Notes under the pieces: model-generated
What the model was told of the DNA's origin: nothing
What the model saw: the letters and a program-made list of their open reading frames with translations, nothing else
The model's database searches: none
Source: Candidatus Planktophila sp.
GTDB lineage: Bacteria > Actinomycetota > Actinomycetes > Nanopelagicales > Nanopelagicaceae
Assembly (NCBI GenBank): GCA_009694515.1
Contig: SHUV01000001.1
Location: 62,001 to 126,000, forward strand
Direction: 5' to 3'
DNA: 64,000 bases
In this document: piece after piece, positions 43,880 to 51,903 of the stretch
Numbering within the stretch: position 1 is the first letter of the stretch
Layout: every line of letters starts with the position of its first letter
Made by a program: the position numbers and the translations under genes

Positions 43880-44743
43880 GTGCGAAAGCTGGTAGCACTT
43901 GCGCCCTGGATCTTCGTCCTCATCTGGAGTTCAGGCTTTCCGGTCTCAAAGTATGCGTTTTCATCAGGAGATCCGCTCTATTTTCTGGCAATTAGATTGC
44001 TTCTAGCCGCGCTCATTCTTTTTCTATTAGCGGTTGTTTTTCGAGCCCCGTTAAAGCTCTCGCGGAGTGATTTTCTCGCCTCACTAGCGATTGGAATCAC
44101 TCTTCACGGTATGTATTTAGCCGGAGTTTGGTATGCCATCAGCTTGGGAGCACCGGCGGGCCTATCTTCAGTGATTACAAGTATGCAGCCGGTGCTGGTC
44201 TCCCTAATCGCCATTCGATTATTGAGTGAACCCTTAACCAGAAAACAGGTAATCGGTTTAGTACTGGGATTCATCGGTGTCTTTCTTGTCGTCTTACCTA
44301 AGCTCTCTGGCTCATCGCACTTTACGGGAACATCATTCGGGCTACTAGTCCTAGCACTCTTGGGAAGCACGGTTGCGACCCTGATGCAGAAAAAAATTGG
44401 TCACTCCATTCCGCTTTTAATTGGTACCACCTATCAGTTCGCAATTTCGGGCGTCATCCTTCTCGTGCTCTCAATATTCCTGGGTGAAACAAGGTTCCAC
44501 CTCACTCAAACCGGTCTATTTGCAATGCTCTGGGCGGTGCTCGTCACATCGATTGCGGCAGTTCTTTTGCTCTTCTGGCTGCTCAATCATGGATCGGCGG
44601 CGAAGGTCTCATCCTTGTTCTATCTCGTGCCACCGATTGCAGTGCTAGAGACCTACATTCTCTTTGGGGAAAAGATCAACGCCCAGGGGTTCATAGGTAT
44701 TGCTATGACCACACTGGGCGTTGCCTTAGTTCTACAGAACTAG
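43880..44743 (+). CDS. EamA/DMT-family transporter
   Basis: A 287-residue protein with ten hydrophobic helices in two EamA repeats, opening LAPWIFVLIWSSGFPVSKYAF and with SVITSMQPVLVSLIAIRLLSEPLTRKQVIGLVLGFIGVFLVV at the end of the first repeat. It probably exports an amino acid or other small metabolite. The start is GTG at 43880 with AGGA just upstream, so unlike its neighbours it may have a short leader. It lies 31 bp after ctaF and may be co-transcribed. It ends 11 bp from convergent qcrB. Confidence 0.85.
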   Translation: MRKLVALAPWIFVLIWSSGFPVSKYAFSSGDPLYFLAIRLLLAALILFLLAVVFRAPLKLSRSDFLASLAIGITLHGMYLAGVWYAISLGAPAGLSSVITSMQPVLVSLIAIRLLSEPLTRKQVIGLVLGFIGVFLVVLPKLSGSSHFTGTSFGLLVLALLGSTVATLMQKKIGHSIPLLIGTTYQFAISGVILLVLSIFLGETRFHLTQTGLFAMLWAVLVTSIAAVLLLFWLLNHGSAAKVSSLFYLVPPIAVLETYILFGEKINAQGFIGIAMTTLGVALVLQN

Positions 44744-44754
44744 ATTCTTATTTG

Positions 44755-46344
44755 TTAGTGATGACCTTCAAGCTCCTTGCGCTCTGACTGAGTTGCCTTT
44801 GGCACTGCAGTTGCCATCGAGCGTGAGATCCGATTACGAATCTTGTTCTTGATTGCCCCTGGCCTGCGAACTCCGCCGCCATCTAGGTCAGGAAGTTCAA
44901 GTGGAGCTAATTGTTCATGGGAGGTGAGCAGCCAGGCTTTCTCAGCTGAGATTGGCTCATGAATTTCAGTAAATTCACCATTAGGCATGCGAACCAGGCG
45001 TCCGGTCTCGCGCCCGTGAAGAACGAGATCGCGGTCAGCGCGCTGTAGTGAAAGACATAGGCGCTTGGTAATTACATAGGCAAGTGGTGGCAAGACAATG
45101 ACACCAATGCGTGAGAACCACATCATCTGGTTAATGGTGAGATCAAATGTTGTGGCGATAATGTCGTTACCACCATTGAGAAGACATACAAGAGTGAAGG
45201 TAAGAGCCATCGCACCGATTGCGGTGCGAGTAGGTGCATTACGCGGACGATCAAGTAGATGATGCTCGCGCTTATCGCCAGTTGCCCAGCTCTCAATAAA
45301 TGGATAGAGCGCAAGGGCGGTGAACATGATGCCCGGCAAGATAAGGCCAGGAATCAAAATGTTCCACGAGATTGTGTATCCGAAGGTGACTGTTTCAATT
45401 GGGGGAGCCATACGAACCAAACCATCTAGCCAACCCATATACCAATCCGGCTGGGAGCCGGCCGAGACTTGTCCTGGCGTATAGGGGCCGTATAACCAAA
45501 TGGGGTTAATCGATGCTACAGCGCCAAGGAATGCGGTAACACCAAAGACGATAAAGAAGAATCCACCAGCTTTAGCCATATAGACCGGCATCAGTGGATA
45601 ACCGACAACGTTCTTCTCGGTGCGCCCTGGTCCTGGGAACTGGGTGTGCTTCTGATACCAGACGAGCATCAAGTGCACCGTAATGAGAGCGAGGAAGATT
45701 CCCGGCAGCAAGAGAATGTGCACGGTATAGATACGTGGAATGAAAGCGACACCAGGAAAAGCGCCACCGAAGGTAAAGAAGGCAAGGTATGAGCCAACTA
45801 CGGGAAGGGCTTGAATAATTGCTTCAGCGATGCGGATACCAGTACCGGAGAGAAGGTCATCGGGAAGTGAGTAGCCCAAGAAGCCTTCAACGATTCCGAG
45901 TGTCAGAAGTCCAACTCCGATTACCCAGTTAGTTTCACGGGGTTTGCGAAATGCGCCAGTGAAGTAGACGCGCATTAAGTGCACGACAATTCCCACCATG
46001 AATATGAGAGCGGCCCAGTGGTGGATTTGACGCATCAGTAATCCGCCACGAACTTCAAATGAAATATCAAGAGTAGATGCGTAGGCCGCTGACATCTCTA
46101 AGCCTTGTAACGGTTCGTATGAACCCTCATAGACGACTTCACGCATAGATGGGTCATACCAGAAGGTAAGAAATGTGCCGGAGAGAAGAAGAATCACGAA
46201 TGAGTAGAGACAGATTTCACCGAGTAAGAATGACCAGTGGTCGGGAAAGACCTTGGTGAGGTTCTTCTTCATCCATTTGGCCGCACCTGTGCGATCATCC
46301 ACATATCCGGCGACGTTACCGGCGATTCTTTCGCGTGCTGTCAT
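44755..46344 (-). CDS. qcrB: Cytochrome bc1 complex cytochrome b subunit
   Basis: A 529-residue cytochrome b with eight core helices and a long hydrophilic C-terminal tail. Haem-ligand histidines appear in LLMRQIHHWAALIFMVGIVVHLMRV and in YTVHILLLPGIFLALITVHLMLVWYQKHTQ. The quinol-oxidation site has PDWY (SQPDWYMGWLDGL), the version usual in actinobacteria. It oxidises menaquinol at Qo and passes electrons to the Rieske protein and haems b. Its ATG overlaps the qcrA stop by 4 bp; last gene of the ctaE-qcrCAB operon. Confidence 0.96.
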   Translation of the reverse strand: MTARERIAGNVAGYVDDRTGAAKWMKKNLTKVFPDHWSFLLGEICLYSFVILLLSGTFLTFWYDPSMREVVYEGSYEPLQGLEMSAAYASTLDISFEVRGGLLMRQIHHWAALIFMVGIVVHLMRVYFTGAFRKPRETNWVIGVGLLTLGIVEGFLGYSLPDDLLSGTGIRIAEAIIQALPVVGSYLAFFTFGGAFPGVAFIPRIYTVHILLLPGIFLALITVHLMLVWYQKHTQFPGPGRTEKNVVGYPLMPVYMAKAGGFFFIVFGVTAFLGAVASINPIWLYGPYTPGQVSAGSQPDWYMGWLDGLVRMAPPIETVTFGYTISWNILIPGLILPGIMFTALALYPFIESWATGDKREHHLLDRPRNAPTRTAIGAMALTFTLVCLLNGGNDIIATTFDLTINQMMWFSRIGVIVLPPLAYVITKRLCLSLQRADRDLVLHGRETGRLVRMPNGEFTEIHEPISAEKAWLLTSHEQLAPLELPDLDGGGVRRPGAIKNKIRNRISRSMATAVPKATQSERKELEGHH

Positions 46345-47333
46345 GTTGAGCGCTCCCAGAAACTAGGTCCGACGGGTTCATTAAATGGTGCTTGTGCCAC
46401 GAGATAACCCTCAGCATCAATTGTAATTGGTAACTGCGGAAGTGGGCGAGCTGAAGGACCAAAGATGACCTTGGCCGCGCGGGTGACATCGAATGTTGAT
46501 TGGTGACATGGGCAGAGCAGATGCTTGGTCTGTTGCTCATAGAGGGCAACAGCGCACCCCATATGAGAACAAATCTTTGAGAAGGCAATAATTCCTTCAT
46601 AGGTCCAGGAAAGTCGTTCGGCATCGAGATTAAATTCTTCGGGGCGAAGACGGATAAGGAGCACCGCATCTTTTCCAATGTCATTTAAAGATCGGTGCTC
46701 ACCAGGTGCTATCTCTGGGAGTGTCTGAGCTACTGCGCCTACTTCCAGATCTTGCGGACGTAGCGGGCGATCACCTGGATCAGTAACAAGGCGAGTGCCC
46801 TTCTTCCATGATGTTGTCTTAAGTTGGTTTCCAGGTAGTGGACCGAGGTCACCTAGTAGAAGCACCGGTGAAATAGCAGATAGACCAAGGGCTGCGCCCA
46901 GTGTGCGCTTAATGAGAGGTCTGCGACCTAAACCTGCAGCGGCGGCGCCAGCTTTGACGGTCTTTACAAAATCTTCCCGGTCTTCATCTTCAGATTTAAA
47001 TTCATGACGTTGGGCGATTACCTCTTCATCTGGCATGAGCGTCTTGGCCCAGTGAATAAGGCCCGCACCAATACAGAAGAGGGCGATCGCCATTCCCATT
47101 CCGAGGCCAAGTTGGTGAGCATTGGTATTTCCTAGAACTGGAATGAAGAAGAAAATGTCCTCATCGACGAATAGGTATGAGTAAACAAGGACAACAGTTC
47201 CGAGGGCGGAGAGAATAAAGAGCGTCGCTACCTGACGCTCTGCGCGAGCAGCAGCTTTAGGATCAGTATCTGCGCGGCGATGAACATGTGCTGGCAGACC
47301 TGGATCTTTGATGAGTTCTATCTCGTTAGACAT
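46341..47333 (-). CDS. qcrA: Cytochrome bc1 complex Rieske iron-sulfur subunit
   Basis: A 330-residue Rieske protein of the actinobacterial type with several N-terminal helices (about three hydrophobic segments, e.g. ATLFILSALGTVVLVYSYLF and GLGMGMAIALFCIGAGLIHW) before the cluster domain. The 2Fe-2S ligands are in CSHMGCAV and CPCHQSTFD (CxH and CxxH with two further disulfide cysteines). FGPSARPLPQLPI is the proline loop. It transfers electrons from menaquinol to QcrC. Confidence 0.96.
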   Translation of the reverse strand: MSNEIELIKDPGLPAHVHRRADTDPKAAARAERQVATLFILSALGTVVLVYSYLFVDEDIFFFIPVLGNTNAHQLGLGMGMAIALFCIGAGLIHWAKTLMPDEEVIAQRHEFKSEDEDREDFVKTVKAGAAAAGLGRRPLIKRTLGAALGLSAISPVLLLGDLGPLPGNQLKTTSWKKGTRLVTDPGDRPLRPQDLEVGAVAQTLPEIAPGEHRSLNDIGKDAVLLIRLRPEEFNLDAERLSWTYEGIIAFSKICSHMGCAVALYEQQTKHLLCPCHQSTFDVTRAAKVIFGPSARPLPQLPITIDAEGYLVAQAPFNEPVGPSFWERST

Positions 47334-47337
47334 CTAT

Positions 47338-48132
47338 CTATCTCGCCTTCGCTGCTAACCAGACCGCAACACCAATAAGCAGTCCGATTCCTAGTGTCCA
47401 CACAAGTAGTCCTTCAGTAACTGGACCAACGCGACCGAGCGCAGCTCCACCTAACTGAGGTTCAGCTTCAGCTGCCTTGATCCACTTGATCATGGACAAT
47501 TTTTCTTCAGGTGTAATTGTCTTATCGCTAAACACTGGCATTGATTGCGGACCAGTGATTAGCGCTTCATAAATGTGAACCGGTTCAACTCCCATAAGAG
47601 TGGGCGCATATTTGCCCTGCGTCAGTGCGCCACCTTGCCCTGCGAAGTTGTGGCACATCGCGCAGTTAGTTCTAAATAGTTCGCCACCTTCGGCAGTGGA
47701 ACCATCTCGTTCATAGTTCAGCATCTCCTCGGTTGGTATTTCTGGACCGGGAGCAAGGGATGCGACATACATGGCAAGGGCATAAACCTCTTCGGGGTTA
47801 TAGAGCGGGGCCTTTCGCATCGCTTGCACACTCATATCTCCCATTGGCATGCGACCGGTACCCACTTGGAAATCTACCGACGCCGCACCAACCCCGATCA
47901 GAGATGGTGCGATACCACCACTTTCAGCGTTAAGTCCGTGGCAAGAAGAACAGCCCTTAAGGAAAATCTCACGACCTTCATCGATAGCAGCTGAGCGGGC
48001 TGCGATTGTTGTCGTTTGTTCGGCATCGACGGCGCTTGCAACTTGGAAGGTTGTGCCAATGGTGAAGAGCGCAAAGATAAGCAGGATCGGACCTGTCGCT
48101 CGATGTCTACGTAGCCGAGAAAGACGCTTCAC
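47338..48132 (-). CDS. qcrC: Cytochrome bc1 complex dihaem cytochrome c subunit
   Basis: A 264-residue protein with a signal/anchor at the N-terminus, two c-type haem sites (CSSCHG and CAMCHN) in tandem cytochrome c domains, methionine ligand candidates in GRMPM and SMPVF, and a C-terminal membrane helix (WTLGIGLLIGVAVWLAAKAR). It passes electrons directly to the CuA site of CtaC, so no soluble cytochrome c is needed. Lies 25 bp after ctaE. Confidence 0.96.
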   Translation of the reverse strand: MKRLSRLRRHRATGPILLIFALFTIGTTFQVASAVDAEQTTTIAARSAAIDEGREIFLKGCSSCHGLNAESGGIAPSLIGVGAASVDFQVGTGRMPMGDMSVQAMRKAPLYNPEEVYALAMYVASLAPGPEIPTEEMLNYERDGSTAEGGELFRTNCAMCHNFAGQGGALTQGKYAPTLMGVEPVHIYEALITGPQSMPVFSDKTITPEEKLSMIKWIKAAEAEPQLGGAALGRVGPVTEGLLVWTLGIGLLIGVAVWLAAKAR

Positions 48133-48157
48133 AGTGTTCCTTTCAATTCATTCTTAA

Positions 48158-48787
48158 TCATTTGATGAGGTAGATAGCAGAGAAGAGCGCGATCCATACA
48201 ACGTCTACGAAGTGCCAGTAGTAGGAAACCACAATCGCAGTAGTTGCTTGTCCTTGCGTAAATCGTCGAGCTTTCGCAACGCGAACCATGACGATCAGGA
48301 ATGCGATGAGGCCACCTGTTACGTGCAGACCGTGGAACCCAGTTGCGAGGTAGAAAACTGAACCGTAGGCATTGGATGAGAGAGTTAGCCCTTCGACAAC
48401 CAAATGTGCGTACTCATAAATCTGCCCGGCGACGAAGAAGCCACCCATAAGAAATGTGAGTGAGAACCATTCGCGCATTCCCCATTCGGTGAATTTGAAA
48501 AGTGATCCGGTGCGTCTTGCTTGGTAGCGCTCTGCGGCGAAGACACCGAACTGACAGGTGACAGAAGAGAGCACTAAAACTGTGGTGTTAAATGCAGCGA
48601 ATGGAATATTGAGAACTTCAGTAGATTCAAGCCAGATAGTTGGACCTTGCACAGCGCGCGTTGTGAAATACATTGCAAAGAGTGCGGCAAAGAACATCAG
48701 CTCACTGGAAAGCCACACAATCGTTCCGACCGCCACCAAGTTAGGGCGGGTTATCTTGTGGTGCGAGCTAACGCTGGTGCTAGTCAT
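48158..48787 (-). CDS. ctaE: Cytochrome c oxidase subunit III
   Basis: A 209-residue subunit with five hydrophobic helices; [24 protein letters not shown] at the start and [18 protein letters not shown] with [20 protein letters not shown] at the end are the family motifs, including the conserved acidic and histidine residues. It supports proton uptake and stability of CtaD. The open frame extends to 48883, but ATG at 48787 gives the normal length and has AATAAT ending 7 nt upstream. First gene of the ctaE-qcrC-qcrA-qcrB operon. Confidence 0.94.
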   Translation of the reverse strand: MTSTSVSSHHKITRPNLVAVGTIVWLSSELMFFAALFAMYFTTRAVQGPTIWLESTEVLNIPFAAFNTTVLVLSSVTCQFGVFAAERYQARRTGSLFKFTEWGMREWFSLTFLMGGFFVAGQIYEYAHLVVEGLTLSSNAYGSVFYLATGFHGLHVTGGLIAFLIVMVRVAKARRFTQGQATTAIVVSYYWHFVDVVWIALFSAIYLIK

Positions 48788-48794
48788 GGGCGCC

Positions 48795-48800
48795 ATTATT
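48795..48800 (-). promoter_or_regulatory. -10 element, ctaE-qcrCAB operon
   Basis: AATAAT on the minus strand, 7 nt before the ATG at 48787. Confidence 0.5.
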
Positions 48801-48915
48801 CCCGAAAAGGTGCCCACTGGCCTATTTAAGAGCCCGCCCGGAGGCCCGATTTGCCCTTCAGAATGGGTGAAAAGGGTCACCAAAAAATGAGAGTCGACAT
48901 CCGGATTATCCAGAA

Positions 48916-48921
48916 TAGACT
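48916..48921 (+). promoter_or_regulatory. -10 element, receiver-like gene and trpD
   Basis: TAGACT, 6 nt before the ATG at 48928. Confidence 0.55.
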
Positions 48922-48927
48922 TCGCTC

Positions 48928-49374
48928 ATGTCCGAGTCCAACGGTAGTAAAGAGCGTAGATACTCCATTGTTTTGTATTCAGATGATTCATCTGTGAGAC
49001 AGGCGATTATCGGCGCCTTGGGAAATCGGGTAGCACCAGAGATGGCCGAGCACGTGATTCACGAATTCGCTACCGGGGCAGCACTTCGACTCTTTGTCGA
49101 TGGCAAGAAGCCAGGAACCGATAAGCCAATTGATTTATTCATTCTCGACGGGGAATCAGTTCCGGAAGGCGGCCTTGGAATCGCGCGTCAACTTAAAGAC
49201 GAGGTTTTTAATTGCCCACCAGTATTGGTCATCACCGGCCGCAAAGCTGATGCTTGGCTGGCAGCGTGGTCCCGGGCAGAGGCAAATGTTCTTCACCCCA
49301 TTGATCCATTCACACTTTCGGCCACTGTCGCAAATCTTCTTCGTACTCGTACAGCTGCACTTTCCACGCTTTAG
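48928..49374 (+). CDS. Degenerate response-regulator receiver-like protein
   Basis: A 148-residue single-domain protein with receiver-domain architecture: acidic pair Asp19-Asp20 in VLYSDDSSV, the possible phospho-acceptor Asp74 in LFILDGES, and Thr103 in VLVITGRKA. The conserved lysine of the K-P motif is replaced by His123 (VLHPIDPF). There is no DNA-binding domain and no kinase nearby. It lies between the divergent ctaE operon and trpD, 23 bp before the latter. It could be a phosphorylation-independent signalling module; no function is assigned. Confidence 0.6.
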   Translation: MSESNGSKERRYSIVLYSDDSSVRQAIIGALGNRVAPEMAEHVIHEFATGAALRLFVDGKKPGTDKPIDLFILDGESVPEGGLGIARQLKDEVFNCPPVLVITGRKADAWLAAWSRAEANVLHPIDPFTLSATVANLLRTRTAALSTL

Positions 49375-49397
49375 ATAAAACGGAGAACGAATTCGCC

Positions 49398-50456
49398 ATG
49401 AGCTCATCACTTGCTGATGGAAGTTTTGCTGCGAATATAGAAATCCTCAACGCTGGCAAAGATTTAGAACCAGAGCAAATTCGGCTTGTCATGCGGGAAA
49501 TATTGAGTGGAAACGCTGATGTGGAATCTATCAAGAGCTTTCTGCTCGCGCTTAAAGCTAAAGGTGAAACCTCCGAGGAAGTAGGAGCACTCGTTGCCGA
49601 GATGTATGTGCACTCGGCGCCCATCGATATCAAAGAACGGGCAGTTGATACCGTGGGTACCGGTGGAGATGGGGCACACACCATCAACATTTCAACAACC
49701 GCGGCAATCATCGCAGCCGCAGCTGGTGCTCGAGTAGTCAAACATGGCAATCGCGCTGTCTCTTCTAAATCTGGTGCATCTGATTTTTTAGAAGCCTTAG
49801 GTGTAGTTCCGGGCCTTGATGGCAAAGGTGTGGAGCGCACCGTGCGCGAACTCGGTATTGGATTTTGCTTTGCGCCGATTTTTCATCCTGCTATGCGATT
49901 TGCCGCACCTGCTCGAAAAGAGCTGGGTGTTCCTACCATCTTTAATATTCTGGGACCACTTGCCAATCCGGCCAAACCAAAGGCAGCTGCAGTGGGCGTT
50001 GCCAATGAGCGGAAGCACATGGTGATGGCGCAAGTACTAGCTGCCAAAGGCTGCGATGGTTTTGTCTTTCGGGGCGATGATGGTCTTGATGAAATCACGT
50101 TAGCGACATCCACCACAATTCTGACTATTGGTAGAGATCAGATTTCAAGTGATCGAGTTGATGCAAAAGATTTTGGTCTTTCCAATGCACCGCTGTCAGC
50201 CATTGTTGGAGGAGATCCGGCTGAGAATGCACGGATAAGCCTTGCCATTCTTGCAGGTAAACGCGGCGCACCCCGTGATGCGGTTCTACTTAATGCCGCC
50301 GCCGCCATTGCCGCTTTTGAAGGTGAACTCGATTCTGATGTTAAGCAGCGTCTCACTGCAGGGCTGGCGCGAGCAACTGTTGCCGTTGATTCCGGGGCAG
50401 CAGCAGAGTTACTCAAGAACTGGGCAGCGCTTACTTCCCAGATTTCGGCTTCTTAA
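49398..50456 (+). CDS. trpD: Anthranilate phosphoribosyltransferase
   Basis: A 352-residue enzyme of tryptophan synthesis joining anthranilate and PRPP. The glycine-rich PRPP site DTVGTGGDGAHTINISTTAA, the KHGNRAVSSKSGASDFLEALG block, FAPIFHPAMRF and RKELGVPTIFNILGPLANP are all present. Standard length. The other trp genes are elsewhere, as in mycobacteria, where trpD is also beside ctaE (Rv2192c-Rv2193). Its 3' end overlaps the convergent exonuclease by 26 bp. Confidence 0.95.
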   Translation: MSSSLADGSFAANIEILNAGKDLEPEQIRLVMREILSGNADVESIKSFLLALKAKGETSEEVGALVAEMYVHSAPIDIKERAVDTVGTGGDGAHTINISTTAAIIAAAAGARVVKHGNRAVSSKSGASDFLEALGVVPGLDGKGVERTVRELGIGFCFAPIFHPAMRFAAPARKELGVPTIFNILGPLANPAKPKAAAVGVANERKHMVMAQVLAAKGCDGFVFRGDDGLDEITLATSTTILTIGRDQISSDRVDAKDFGLSNAPLSAIVGGDPAENARISLAILAGKRGAPRDAVLLNAAAAIAAFEGELDSDVKQRLTAGLARATVAVDSGAAAELLKNWAALTSQISAS

Positions 50457-51111
50457 TTTTTTTGCCAAAGTTGTGAAGCTCTTCCAAGGTATAGATATCG
50501 AAGGAGCCAAGGCGCTCAATTAATCCGTGTAAGACATCAACTGTGGCTTTAGCATCATCAAGTGCGCGATGGTTGGGGGTGGTCTGTGTTCCAAAGAAGG
50601 CAGCAAGAGTTCCTAATTTGCAGTTTGGCACCTCATCGCGAGTAAGAACTTTGCGCGCGATGATTGCAGTATCTAGGACGGTAAATTCCGGCCATGGGTA
50701 ATCGTGCACACGGGAGTAGTGCTTGAGAAATGCGAGGTCGAAAGGTGCGTTCTGCGCAACGAGTACCGTCTCTTGATGTGAGCCGAGAAATTCAAAGAGC
50801 GCCGGCAGCACAGTTGAAATAGCAGGTGCCTCACATACCATGGAATCATTGATTCCTGTGAGCTCCTTGATGTAATCGGGGATGGGATGACCGGGATTTA
50901 TGAAAGTTTCAAATTCACCGAGAGTTTTACCTGCCTTAACTTTGACAGCACCAATTTCAGTAATCCCAGCGCCGATATGTGGCCCAGCTCCAGTGGTCTC
51001 TAAATCAATAACAACAAAGGTAGTTTCTGAGAGCGCGCGACCGAGATCTTGCAGTGTTGTTTGCCAAGAATTCTCTTCCACGCAACGAACTGTAGGTGAT
51101 TGCTCTGACAT
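50431..51111 (-). CDS. DEDDh 3'-5' exonuclease (Pol III epsilon-like)
   Basis: A 226-residue nuclease. ExoI FVVIDLETTGAGP (Asp, Glu), ExoII VAQNAPFDLAFLKHY (Asp) and ExoIII NHRALDDAKAT (His, Asp) make a complete DEDDh site. It would trim DNA or RNA 3' ends with two metal ions. The mycobacterial homologue at this location (Rv2191) is fused to a UvrC-like GIY-YIG domain that is absent here. It could be a proofreading or repair exonuclease. Divergent from the esterase gene by 24 bp. Confidence 0.85.
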   Translation of the reverse strand: MSEQSPTVRCVEENSWQTTLQDLGRALSETTFVVIDLETTGAGPHIGAGITEIGAVKVKAGKTLGEFETFINPGHPIPDYIKELTGINDSMVCEAPAISTVLPALFEFLGSHQETVLVAQNAPFDLAFLKHYSRVHDYPWPEFTVLDTAIIARKVLTRDEVPNCKLGTLAAFFGTQTTPNHRALDDAKATVDVLHGLIERLGSFDIYTLEELHNFGKKIKKPKSGK

Positions 51112-51122
51112 TGCTTACGCCA

Positions 51123-51128
51123 TACCAT
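51123..51128 (+). promoter_or_regulatory. -10 element, esterase gene
   Basis: TACCAT, 7 nt before the ATG at 51136. Confidence 0.5.
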
Positions 51129-51135
51129 TTTCGAT

Positions 51136-51903
51136 ATGAGTCTTGATGGCGTACCCACGGAGTTATTGCGTGATTGGCAGGCCCAAGGACACGGGGCCAA
51201 TGAGAAAATTGGCGTACTTCTGGTTCATGGTTTTACCGGCTCTCCGGCCTCCATGCGCCCGTGGGCGCAATATCTCAACGCCCACGGATACACCGTCAAC
51301 GTTCCGCTACTTCCAGGTCATGGCACAAAAGTGGAGGATCTGAACCTTATTAAGTGGCAAGAATGGCCAGCGAAGGTGGAAAGTGAATTACAGTCATTGC
51401 TGGGCAGCTGTGAGAAAGTTTTTCTTGTTGGGTTTTCTATGGGGGGAACCACTACTTTAAATATCGCAGCTCGCTACTCACAGCAACTCGCGGGTTTGAT
51501 TCTGGTCAACCCAATGATCCGGCTCAGATTTGTGCCCGCCGAATTGGCTTGGTTGCTGAGTCGTTTTCAGAAGTTTCGCTCTGCTATTGGAGACGACCTC
51601 AAACGCCCAGGAGTTACTGAAGCTGCCTATGACGCCAACGCCATTGTGGGAGTGTATGAACTGCTGAAGATGTGTAGCTTGACCCGCAAGCAATTACACA
51701 ATGTCACCTTGCCAGTTCAGCTCTTTCACAGCGTAGAGGACCACACGCTGCCGGTATCTAATACCGAGATTATTCTTCGGGAGATTTCATCACGCGAGAA
51801 GAGCAGAATTGAGTTGGTCAATAGCTATCACGTTGCCCCACTTGATTATGACGCTGAGATTCTCTTTGAGAATTCAAGGATTTTTATCGAATCGCATTCA
51901 TAA
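51136..51903 (+). CDS. Alpha/beta hydrolase (Est30-type carboxylesterase)
   Basis: A 255-residue serine hydrolase. The oxyanion segment is VLLVHGFTGSPASMRPWA, the nucleophile elbow is LVGFSMGGTTT, the acid is in FHSVEDHTLPVS and the histidine in NSYHVAPLDYD. This arrangement and size match bacterial carboxylesterase/monoacylglycerol lipase Est30. It would cleave short-chain acyl esters in the cytoplasm. Ends in a 20-bp overlap with convergent hutH. Confidence 0.85.
   Translation: MSLDGVPTELLRDWQAQGHGANEKIGVLLVHGFTGSPASMRPWAQYLNAHGYTVNVPLLPGHGTKVEDLNLIKWQEWPAKVESELQSLLGSCEKVFLVGFSMGGTTTLNIAARYSQQLAGLILVNPMIRLRFVPAELAWLLSRFQKFRSAIGDDLKRPGVTEAAYDANAIVGVYELLKMCSLTRKQLHNVTLPVQLFHSVEDHTLPVSNTEIILREISSREKSRIELVNSYHVAPLDYDAEILFENSRIFIESHS

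Noticed and set aside
48788-48883. N-terminal extension of ctaE
   Set aside because: The extra 32 residues lack any subunit III similarity and the ATG at 48787 has a -10 hexamer at the right distance.
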